Assembly (NCBI GenBank): GCA_017437925.1
Contig: JAFRWQ010000151.1
Span: forward strand, 1 to 9,611
Direction: 5' to 3'
Source: Bacillota bacterium
GTDB taxonomy: Bacteria; Bacillota_A; Clostridia; Peptostreptococcales; Anaerovoracaceae
DNA length: 9,611 bases
Both the position numbers and the translations under genes were made by a program. Below the pieces are notes generated by a model that was not told where the DNA came from, did not search any database, and saw only the letters and a program-made list of their open reading frames with translations. The stretch's first letter is position 1; every line of letters starts with the position of its first letter. This document shows positions 1-5,901 of the stretch, piece after piece.

Positions 1-168
1 GGCGTAGTAGTCCTTGCCCGCGACATAATAGGGCTGGACCAGGGAATAGGGGCCCAGGGAGGTGGACCCGTCGTCTGCCAGGGTGCTTATGATCACCGTG
101 GGCATGGGGAAAAAGAGAGACGTCTGATAGAAATTGTCGACTACTCTCAGGTCTTTAAAGCTGCTCAA
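1..168 (-). CDS. Flavin-reductase-like flavoprotein, 5' part only
   Basis: The first 56 codons of a gene that continues past the left edge. The translation contains NFYQTSLFFPMPTVIIST, then LADDGSTSLGPYSL and PYYVAGKDYYA. This resembles the N-terminal part of the flavin-reductase-like (DIM6/NTAB, flavoredoxin) fold, in which a small domain binds FMN and reduces it or passes electrons on. The start is the TTG at 166-168: an AGAGGT ribosome site lies 5 bases upstream, and an in-frame TAA two codons before the TTG rules out a longer protein. The gene lies 100 bases behind the tetR-type gene on the same strand, so it may share its transcript and be the regulator's target. Substrate unknown. The family call rests on a short N-terminal stretch recognised by eye. 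Confidence 0.72.
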   Translation of the reverse strand, partial: MSSFKDLRVVDNFYQTSLFFPMPTVIISTLADDGSTSLGPYSLVQPYYVAGKDYYA

Positions 169-198
169 TTCTTACCTCTTTTCAGGGCGGAAGGACGT

Positions 199-230
199 CT
201 TCGCCCGCCGCGCCCGTGGGGCGGACGAAG
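199..230 (-). other. 11-bp GC-rich stem-loop between tetR-type gene and flavoprotein gene
   Basis: In the minus-strand transcript, CUUCGUCCGCC (from 230-220) pairs with GGCGGGCGAAG (from 209-199). All 11 pairs form, one of them a G-U wobble, around a 10-base loop. On the plus strand the same position is a C-A mismatch, so the structure suits the minus-strand RNA better. No U run follows, so it is not a classical intrinsic terminator. It could modulate how much of the tetR transcript reaches the flavoprotein gene or protect an RNA end. A smaller GCCGG/CCGGC hairpin (231-246) sits just upstream in the same RNA. Beyond these two hairpins I see nothing in the 100-base gap. Confidence 0.4.
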
Positions 231-268
231 GCCGGTCATGCCCGGCTGCTTATATCGGCCCGGCGGCT

Positions 269-784
269 CTAAGCGAGGAGCTTTTCCGCCAGGCTTCTGA
301 AGGTGTCCGGCTCGACTCCGGGGATCTGGCTCAGTCGCAGGAGCATCTCGGCGAGGAAGGTGAGAAGGAAGGGCTCCTCCTCAGTCTTTTCCTTAGGGAT
401 GACCCGCGAGAGAAGGCCCTCGATCCGGGAGACCAGAAGGCTGTGGTAAGGCAGGCTGGTCACGCTTCCCCTGACCGAAAAGGAGCTCCACACTCCCCCG
501 TAGACCGAGGAAAAGCGGCGCAGGGCGAGGAATATCTCCTCTATCCCTTCCATCGGAGATCCCGGGGAAGCCCCCAGGCCTTCGGTGAGTTCAGCCCAGT
601 CCTTCACCATGATCTCGGCCGCTATGTGCTCTTTGGAGGGGAAGTAGTTGTATACCGTCCCCGCCGCCATGCCGCAGTCTTTCGCGAGCCGCCTTACGGT
701 GAGGCCGGGAACGCCTTCCGTGAGCATGATGGTCTTGGCTCTTTCAAGGAGCTTTTCCTTTGGGCTGTCAAGTATCTTGGGCAT
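269..784 (-). CDS. TetR/AcrR-family transcriptional repressor
   Basis: A 171-residue regulator with the usual TetR layout. An N-terminal DNA-binding domain (about residues 8-55) contains the helix-turn-helix LTVRRLAKDCGMAAGTVYNY ending in FPSKE, the family hallmark. A variable helical ligand-binding domain (about 60-171) follows. TetR proteins are cytoplasmic dimers that leave DNA when a small molecule binds; the ligand cannot be read from the sequence. I chose the ATG at 782-784 because an AAAGGACG ribosome site lies just upstream. A longer reading from 829 would start inside the promoter and operator, so it is rejected. The inverted repeat at 804-827 overlaps the inferred start site, pointing to autorepression. 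The gene behind it on the same strand, a flavin-reductase-like protein, is a plausible regulated partner. Length is slightly short for the family (often 180-220) but complete. Confidence 0.9.
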   Translation of the reverse strand: MPKILDSPKEKLLERAKTIMLTEGVPGLTVRRLAKDCGMAAGTVYNYFPSKEHIAAEIMVKDWAELTEGLGASPGSPMEGIEEIFLALRRFSSVYGGVWSSFSVRGSVTSLPYHSLLVSRIEGLLSRVIPKEKTEEEPFLLTFLAEMLLRLSQIPGVEPDTFRSLAEKLLA

Positions 785-803
785 ATTCGTCCTTTCCGCC
801 GAA

Positions 804-827
804 GCTTTATGAACACGTTCATAAAGC
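804..827. promoter_or_regulatory. Probable TetR-type operator (inverted repeat)
   Basis: Two 11-base arms, GCTTTATGAAC and its exact reverse complement, are separated by the two bases AC. A GAAC/GTTC core with AT-rich flanks is typical of operators bound by AcrR/TetR-type dimers. It lies 20 bases upstream of the regulator's ATG and covers the predicted transcription start just downstream of the -10 box, so a bound dimer would block the regulator's own promoter. It is about 100 bases from the diverging DHHW gene and would not cover that gene's predicted promoter. Confidence 0.8.
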
Positions 828-828
828 A

Positions 829-857
829 ATGATAAACCTCTGTCAGCTTTTTATCAA
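829..857 (-). promoter_or_regulatory. Sigma-A/sigma-70-type promoter of the tetR-type gene
   Basis: Reading the minus strand, a -35 box TTGATA (857-852) is followed after exactly 17 bases by a -10 box TATCAT (834-829). Both are close to consensus. Transcription would start near 822, inside the 24-bp inverted repeat, giving a leader of roughly 40 bases before the ATG at 784. Confidence 0.65.
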
Positions 858-894
858 GGGTAAAAATGACGGCGGTCCGTCCCCTTCAAAAAAC

Positions 895-922
895 TTGTAA
901 GAAAACACGTATATGATAGAAT
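895..922 (+). promoter_or_regulatory. Possible promoter of the DHHW-MBOAT pair, very close to the start codon
   Basis: TTGTAA (895-900) and TAGAAT (917-922) are 16 bases apart and make a moderate promoter. The -10 box ends only 7 bases before the ATG at 930, so the transcript would have almost no leader. No purine-rich ribosome site is visible upstream of that ATG. A small GACGG-CGGT-CCGTC hairpin lies upstream at 868-881. Confidence 0.35.
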
Positions 923-929
923 ATCAGCG

Positions 930-2345
930 ATGAAGACTTTTATTAACACCGCCTTCGCGGCGGGAGTCCTGACCGCCCTCATCGCGGGGCTCGGAAGGGC
1001 CGCCCTGCTGCCCGAAGAGATAAATGAATACGAGAACCGCTACATGGAGCAGTTCGCCCCTCTGACCGTCGAGTCTTATCTGGACGGCAGCTTTCAGGAA
1101 CAGGCCGAAAAGGCCCTTGGCGACCAGCTGCCCTGGGCCCTCGACGCCAAAAAGAGCTACAACGAGCAGGTCTCGGAGCTCACCTCCAGGATATTCGAAG
1201 GCCTGACCTCCGATCACAGGGCTCAGGTCGAAAAGGAAGAGCAGCAGCGTCTTGAAGACGAGAGAAAGGCCGAAGAAGAAAGGCTCGCGGCGGAAGAAAA
1301 GGCGATAAAAGAGGCAAAGGACGCCGAGGAGAGAGCTGCTCTGGAGGCAAAAAGGGAAGCCGAAAGGCTGGCAAGGGAAGCGGAGATCAGGCGCCAGAAC
1401 GAGCTGTCCATGGGCATATACAGGGGCAGCAGGAACCCGGTCAAGCTTGAGACCGCGGAGCGCTACTTCACCCTGCCCAGCGGCCGCCTGGTCCTAAAGG
1501 ACCATCTGATGTACGCCAACCGCTTCCTGGACGGCGAAAAGTCCAAGCTGGACGACCACATAGAGGCGATCAACAGCCTCATTTCCCGGCATCCCGAGAT
1601 CGCGTTCTATACCTATTACATCGAAAAGGAGACCGACGTCAACTTCGTCAGCGGAGAGCGCTCGGGCATCTTCGAATACCTTCACGAGGGGATCGAGCTG
1701 CCCGACGAGCAGAAGAGGGGCTTCCTCATAGACCGCTTCTCCGACTTCGACGCCTGGTTCTACAAGACCGACCACCACTGGAGCGGCACCGGGTCCTACA
1801 GGGGCTACACCCAGGTCCTCGACATGCTGCTGCCGGGAGAAGCCCCTCTTGAACCCATAGAGTACGTCGAGATCGGAAAGCTCTCGGGCTCCAAAGCCAC
1901 AGGCTCCGACACCGAGCGCTACACCGAGACCGTGGGAGTCTGGACCTACGACCTTAAGCCCGTCACCATCACCCTCAACGGGGCCAAGTCCTCGGAATAC
2001 GGAAGGCAGCTGGCCTACGTAAAGCGCATAAAGGACGGAGGCTCCATGCTGCAGGAAGCGAAATACGGGGCGGTCTACGGGCCCGACAGCGGAGAGGCGG
2101 TCTTTGAGAACCCGGACTGCGATAACGGCAGCGTGCTCATGCTGGGCGAATCCTACGACAATGCTCTTCTCCTGCTGCTCTCCCAGCACTTCACCACCCT
2201 TTACAGCGTGGATCTTCGAAACTACAAGAACCAGACCGGAAAGACCTTCGACTTCGACAAGTACGTGGCAGAGCGGGGCATTGACAAGGTCCTGCTCATA
2301 GGAAACCTGGACTACTACGTGCTTCCCGCCTTCATACTGAGGTAG
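930..2345 (+). CDS. DHHW-family (AlgJ/AlgX-like) surface polysaccharide O-acetylation protein
   Basis: A 471-residue extracytoplasmic protein anchored by an N-terminal hydrophobic segment (residues 4-27). Residues 33-45 (EYENRYMEQFAPL) match the usual start of DHHW proteins. The signature DHHW is at 281-284 (YKTDHHWSGTGSY). LMLGESYDNALL at 403-414 corresponds to the family's GDS-type serine motif, with Ser408 the likely nucleophile and Glu407 where Asp is usual. AlgJ, AlgX and PatB relatives take acetyl groups delivered by an MBOAT membrane partner and transfer them to a polysaccharide; the partner is encoded 3 bases downstream. Residues about 98-158 are an almost unbroken run of E, K, R and A, predicted as one long helix or coiled coil, inserted where relatives have a short link. 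No glycan-synthesis genes are nearby, so the acceptor is unknown. The ATG at 930 is the only reasonable start but lacks a ribosome binding site. Confidence 0.82.
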   Translation: MKTFINTAFAAGVLTALIAGLGRAALLPEEINEYENRYMEQFAPLTVESYLDGSFQEQAEKALGDQLPWALDAKKSYNEQVSELTSRIFEGLTSDHRAQVEKEEQQRLEDERKAEEERLAAEEKAIKEAKDAEERAALEAKREAERLAREAEIRRQNELSMGIYRGSRNPVKLETAERYFTLPSGRLVLKDHLMYANRFLDGEKSKLDDHIEAINSLISRHPEIAFYTYYIEKETDVNFVSGERSGIFEYLHEGIELPDEQKRGFLIDRFSDFDAWFYKTDHHWSGTGSYRGYTQVLDMLLPGEAPLEPIEYVEIGKLSGSKATGSDTERYTETVGVWTYDLKPVTITLNGAKSSEYGRQLAYVKRIKDGGSMLQEAKYGAVYGPDSGEAVFENPDCDNGSVLMLGESYDNALLLLLSQHFTTLYSVDLRNYKNQTGKTFDFDKYVAERGIDKVLLIGNLDYYVLPAFILR

Positions 2346-2348
2346 GCC

Positions 2349-3750
2349 ATGGTATTCAGCAGCCTTCCCTTCGTCTTCCTCTTCATACCCCTGACGGCCC
2401 TGCTCTGTTTCGCCTTCAGGAGCCTCAGATGGCGCAACGGCGTCCTGCTTTTGGCGTCCCTGATCTTTTATTCCTGGGGGGGAGCCGAGGCTGGTGCTCC
2501 TGATGATGCTGGTCAGCCTCGCAGCCTACGCGGGAGGCCTCGGAATAGAAGGCCTCAAAGGCCGTCCCGCCTTAAGAAAAGCCTGCTATATCGCGACCGT
2601 AAGCGTCATAACCCTGAACCTTCTCATCTTCAAGTACCTGGGCTTTTTCGCGGAGAACCTGGCAGCCCTCGGGATACCGGCAGCGGTCCCCGAGGTCGCC
2701 CTTCCCATAGGCATAAGCTTTTACACCTTCCAGATACTCTCCTACGTCATAGACCTTTACAGGGGCAATGTTAAGCTGCAAAAGAGCTGGCCCAGGCTGC
2801 TGCTCTACGTCAGCTTCTTCCCCCAGCTCATAGCGGGGCCAATTGTCCGCTACTCCACCGTCGAAAAGGAGATAGGGTCAAGAAAAGAAGACCCGAACGA
2901 GATAGCCTCGGGTCTTCGCCGCTTCATCATAGGTCTTGCGAAAAAGCTCATCATAAGCAACGGGGTCGCCAAATTCGCCGAGATAGTTTACGCCGGAGAC
3001 CCGGCGGTCTACGGCAGGCTCATGTACTGGCTCGCCGCCATAGCCTACAGCCTTCAGATCTACTTCGACTTTTCGGGCTACAGCGACATGGCCATAGGCC
3101 TGGGCAGGATATTCGGCTTCCACTTCCTCGAAAACTTCGACCACCCCTATATCAGCCGCTCCGTCACCGAGTTCTGGAGGCGCTGGCACATCTCCCTCTC
3201 CAGCTGGTTCCGCGACTACATCTATATACCCCTGGGCGGAAACCGGGTGAGCCGCAGGCGCTGGGTCTTCAACATCATGGCGGTCTGGGCCCTGACCGGC
3301 TTCTGGCACGGGGCCTCGTGGAACTTCATACTCTGGGGCCTGTACTACGGCCTGCTTCTGATACTCGAAAAACTGGTGACCGGAAAGCTCATGGCAAAGC
3401 TTCCCGCCCCTTTGAGCTGGCTCATCACCATGTTCATAGTGGTCTGCGGCTGGACCCTCTTCAACATCACCGACTTTGCCGCCCTGGGGACGGCCTTTAA
3501 GACCATGTTCTTCGGAGGCCCCTTCGACCTCATGGACGTGCTGGCGGCTAACACGGGAATAATAGAAGCGGCCCTCTACATCCCCCTGGGCCTGGTCTTC
3601 ATGTTCCCCGTGGGAAAGCTCTTCAAAGGCCTTGAAAAGACCGGCTTCGGATCCCTGATCTTAAACCTCTGGCACCTGGCCCTGCTCATCCTCTGCTGTA
3701 TCTACATGTTCAGCAGCAGCTACAATCCCTTCATTTATTTCCGCTTCTGA
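2349..3750 (+). CDS. MBOAT-family O-acyltransferase (AlgI-like), frameshifted at a G7 tract
   Basis: A polytopic membrane acyltransferase that moves acetyl groups across the membrane to an AlgJ/AlgX-type partner, here the gene just upstream. The ATG at 2349 has a TGAGGT ribosome site and encodes the typical start MVFSSLPFVFLF. After Tyr-Ser-Trp-Gly at 2469-2480 the reading frame is lost. The correct frame resumes as GEPRLVLLMMLVSL, read from about 2479 onward, if one of seven Gs (2476-2482) is removed. The corrected protein is 466 residues, near the usual AlgI length. Family motifs are QIYFDFSGYSDMAIGLG, FWRRWHISLSSWFRDY, IPLGGNR and TGFWHGASWNF, whose histidine (residue 320 after correction) matches the catalytic histidine of AlgI. 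It ends with YNPFIYFRF, usual for the family. Without correction, only a GTG-started product from 2494 (418 residues, missing the first helices) or a 141-residue nonsense fusion ending at 2774 is possible. Confidence 0.85.
2476..2482 (+). repeat. Homopolymer G7 at the frameshift point of the MBOAT gene
   Basis: Seven consecutive Gs follow TTCCT. With six Gs the reading is Tyr-Ser-Trp-Gly-Glu-Pro, the conserved AlgI sequence; with seven the frame is lost. In-frame runs of six Gs also occur at 5655-5660 (MFS gene) and 6013-6018 (DJ-1 gene), so G6 is tolerated here and this is the longest G run I see in the window. Confidence 0.9.
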
Positions 3751-4455
3751 TGCCCCGCGGTCCTCTTCGGCGGGCTCCAAGGGGTTCCCGTACTCGTCCT
3801 CCTCGCCCTTGCCCGGCCAGTCGGAGAGCAGCAGCCTTTCGTATTCTTCGAGAAGCTTGCCGCTTTCGGAGGGGTCGGCCAGCCTTCCGAATTCCTTTAT
3901 GAGGGCGTACATGAGCTGGCTCCTCAGGCCCGCGAGAAGGAGCTCCGAAAGCTCGTCGTCCTGGTAGAGGACGCTGCGGGTACCGCCTATCCAGCCTATC
4001 TCGGACGCGGATTCATACAGGGCTCCGGCCCTGTTTTTTATTTCTTCGGGGAAGCCCCCTTCGGGCGTCACCAGGTTTATTCCTATGCCCAGTATGACCG
4101 CGATGGGTATGCTGTCGTCATCGGTCACGGCCTCGGCGAGGATCCCGGCGATCTTGCGGCCGTCCATGTAGAGGTCGTTCACGGGCTTGATGCGAAGATC
4201 CTTTCCGGTGGTCTTCGCTATGGCCTTTACGGCGCAGGCCCCGGCTCCCCTGGTCATGACCCCGGTCTCGTCGTAGGGAAGGAGCATGCTGAGGTAAAGC
4301 CCTCCCTCGGGGGAGTAAAAGCTCCTGCCGCTTCTGCCCCTGCCCGCGGTCTGGCAAAGGGCCGTCACGGCGTCAAAAAGACGGGCTTCCCCTGCCTTAT
4401 AGAGCTCCTTCATTTCCTGCTGGGTGGATTCGGCTTCCATATATTCAAAGATCAT
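3661..4455 (-). CDS. birA: Biotin-[acyl-CoA-carboxylase/decarboxylase] ligase, no DNA-binding domain
   Basis: Attaches biotin, through biotinyl-AMP, to a lysine of a biotin carrier protein in the cytoplasm; the carrier at 8280-8666 is the evident local substrate. It starts directly at the catalytic domain, with none of the helix-turn-helix that lets E. coli BirA act as a repressor. Motifs are ESTQ (9-12), QTAGRGRSGRSFYSPEGGLY (35-54, the biotinyl-AMP loop with GRGR), VNDLYMDGRKIAGILAE (92-108, Lys101 equivalent to the catalytic-loop lysine) and ILGIGINL (121-128). The usual KWPND or KWVND reads KPVND (90-94), so the tryptophan is missing. After about residue 210 the normal C-terminal SH3-like domain is not recognisable; an acidic 50-residue tail takes its place. 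The last 90 bases lie antisense to the end of the MBOAT gene. Start: ATG at 4453-4455 with a GAGGG ribosome site. Confidence 0.88.
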   Translation of the reverse strand: MIFEYMEAESTQQEMKELYKAGEARLFDAVTALCQTAGRGRSGRSFYSPEGGLYLSMLLPYDETGVMTRGAGACAVKAIAKTTGKDLRIKPVNDLYMDGRKIAGILAEAVTDDDSIPIAVILGIGINLVTPEGGFPEEIKNRAGALYESASEIGWIGGTRSVLYQDDELSELLLAGLRSQLMYALIKEFGRLADPSESGKLLEEYERLLLSDWPGKGEEDEYGNPLEPAEEDRGASEAEINEGIVAAAEHVDTAEDEQGQVPEV

Positions 4456-4502
4456 ATTTTTCCCTCGTTGTTCTTTTCTTCGGGGCGACTCTTCCCCGCA
4501 AA

Positions 4503-4516
4503 TGTATTATAATACA
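4503..4516. promoter_or_regulatory. Perfect 14-bp palindrome holding -10 boxes for the divergent ligase and MFS genes
   Basis: TGTATTATAATACA equals its own reverse complement. It contains a consensus TATAAT on the plus strand (4508-4513) and, by symmetry, another on the minus strand (4506-4511), so it could serve both diverging genes. I find no convincing -35 box on either side at 16-18 bases, so either promoter would be weak or factor-dependent. A short CGGGG/CCCCG hairpin (4481-4498) lies next to it on the ligase side. The plus-strand leader to the MFS ATG would be about 20 bases. Confidence 0.5.
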
Positions 4517-4539
4517 AATTACCGTGAAAGGTGAAGCAT

Positions 4540-5841
4540 ATGAACGACGATCTGAGACTGGGCTATTCCGAGGAACAATACCGAAAGTTCAGGAGAGGGG
4601 CATGGCGCTGCCTTATGATGTTCTCCCTGCTCTACATGAGCCTCTACTGCTGCAGGCTGAACCTGGGCAACGCTGCCGGGGCCATGATGGAGGGAATGGG
4701 CTGGACCTCAAAGGACATAGGCATACTGACCTCGGCGCTTTTTTGGGCCTACGGAATAGGCCAGCTGGTCAACGGAAGGCTGTCGGAGCTGGCGGGCCCT
4801 GTAAGGTTCATCACCTTCGCCGCCCTGCTCTCCCCCGCCTGCAACCTGCTCATGTCCTTTCAGAAGAGCATCGCCGTCATGGCGGTCATCTGGGCCTTCA
4901 ACGGATTCTTTCAGTCCATGGCCTGGGGACCGGGTCTCGCCCTGCTCTCACGCTGGTGGCCGGGAAAGAACCACGGTTTCGCCACCGGCTTTGCCAACGC
5001 CTTTTCGGGGCTGGGGCAGGCTCTTTCCATGGTGATCGCGGCAGCGGCGCTTAAGCTCATGCCCTCTCTCGGCTGGAGGGGCTGCTTCATACTCCCCGCC
5101 GCGGTGCCCGCCGCCATACTGCTGGTCTTCAGGCTCCTGGTAAAGGAGTCCCCCTCGGACGCCGGCCTTCCCGACTTTAAGGCCGAAGACCCCGAAGCCG
5201 CGGAAAACGAGGAGCGCATGAGGCAACTGGTAAGGGAAAAGGGCAAGCTCTACCCCTACCTTTACATGCTGAAGAACCGCCGCTTCGACGCCTGGCTCAC
5301 CATCATCTTCATCACCGGAGTCACCCGATACGGCATGATAACCTGGATACCCCTGTACTTCAGCGAGCGCTTCGGGGTGGACATAACCGCGGGGCTGATG
5401 CAGTCCCTGGCCTTCCCGGTGGGCATGGCCATAGGCACCTTCGTGCTGCCGGTCCTGACCGACAGGTTCTGCCCGAACGACAGGCTCCCCGCCGTCATAG
5501 GCTGCGGCTGCCTGCTCTTCGCGTCGATAAGCGCCTTCATCTTCATGGATCCCACGGCAGCGGGAGGTAGCGCGGCGGTGAGCGCGGTGCTCTTCCTCGC
5601 GGGTTTTGCGGTCTACGCCATCAACGGCTGCGCCTTCTCCTACGCCTGCGACATGGGGGGAAGGGTCTTCACCGCCACGGCCTCGGGAATACTGGACTTT
5701 TCGGCCTACATGGGGGCCGCAGCCCAGAGCGTGGTCTACGGTTTCTTCCTCAAGAGCATGGGCTGGAGCATGGTCTTCGCGTCGATAGCCGCAATGACCC
5801 TGCTCATAATCGCTATAGCGGCAGCGGGAAGAAAGCGCTGA
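4540..5841 (+). CDS. MFS permease of the organophosphate:phosphate antiporter type (GlpT/UhpT-like)
   Basis: A 433-residue inner-membrane transporter with about 12 hydrophobic segments in two halves joined by a charged loop (about 203-238). Several stretches line up with GlpT. LYCCRLNLGNA carries Arg39 at the place of GlpT's phosphate-binding Arg45. NGFFQSMAWGPG followed by SRWWPGKNHG matches the GlpT helix-4 region. GVTRYGMITWIPLYF carries Arg263 at the place of GlpT Arg269. Keeping both arginines supports an anionic, probably phosphorylated, substrate exchanged for phosphate; the exact substrate cannot be told. The ATG at 4540 is preferred over the GTG at 4531 because AAAGGTGA lies at the right distance before it. 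It diverges from the biotin ligase, and a DJ-1-family gene follows after 60 bases. Confidence 0.85.
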   Translation: MNDDLRLGYSEEQYRKFRRGAWRCLMMFSLLYMSLYCCRLNLGNAAGAMMEGMGWTSKDIGILTSALFWAYGIGQLVNGRLSELAGPVRFITFAALLSPACNLLMSFQKSIAVMAVIWAFNGFFQSMAWGPGLALLSRWWPGKNHGFATGFANAFSGLGQALSMVIAAAALKLMPSLGWRGCFILPAAVPAAILLVFRLLVKESPSDAGLPDFKAEDPEAAENEERMRQLVREKGKLYPYLYMLKNRRFDAWLTIIFITGVTRYGMITWIPLYFSERFGVDITAGLMQSLAFPVGMAIGTFVLPVLTDRFCPNDRLPAVIGCGCLLFASISAFIFMDPTAAGGSAAVSAVLFLAGFAVYAINGCAFSYACDMGGRVFTATASGILDFSAYMGAAAQSVVYGFFLKSMGWSMVFASIAAMTLLIIAIAAAGRKR

Positions 5842-5852
5842 ACCGATATACG

Positions 5853-5874
5853 GCCGGGTCCGGCGCCGCCCGGC
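5853..5874 (+). other. GC-rich hairpin between the MFS and DJ-1 genes
   Basis: GCCGGG (5853-5858) pairs with CCCGGC (5869-5874) around a 10-base segment that itself contains the palindrome CGGCGCCG. It begins 12 bases after the MFS stop. There is no T run after it, so it is a weak candidate terminator or a processing/stability element rather than a clear rho-independent terminator. Confidence 0.35.
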
Positions 5875-5901
5875 GAATCAAAGAGCGCCATGGAGGAAAC
5901 G

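Noticed and set aside
785..829. Longer TetR-type reading starting at 829
   Set aside because: It would add 15 residues encoded by the -10 region and operator, with no ribosome site; the ATG at 784 has one and gives the usual family N terminus.
134..832. Plus-strand open frame of 232 codons opposite the TetR-type gene
   Set aside because: The TetR protein on the other strand is clear, with a promoter and ribosome site. This frame has no recognisable domain and is low-complexity.
868..881. GACGG-CGGT-CCGTC hairpin followed by ATTTTT on the minus strand, terminator-like
   Set aside because: The stem is only 5 bp and no minus-strand gene ends there; upstream on that strand lies the start of the DHHW gene, so there is nothing obvious to terminate.
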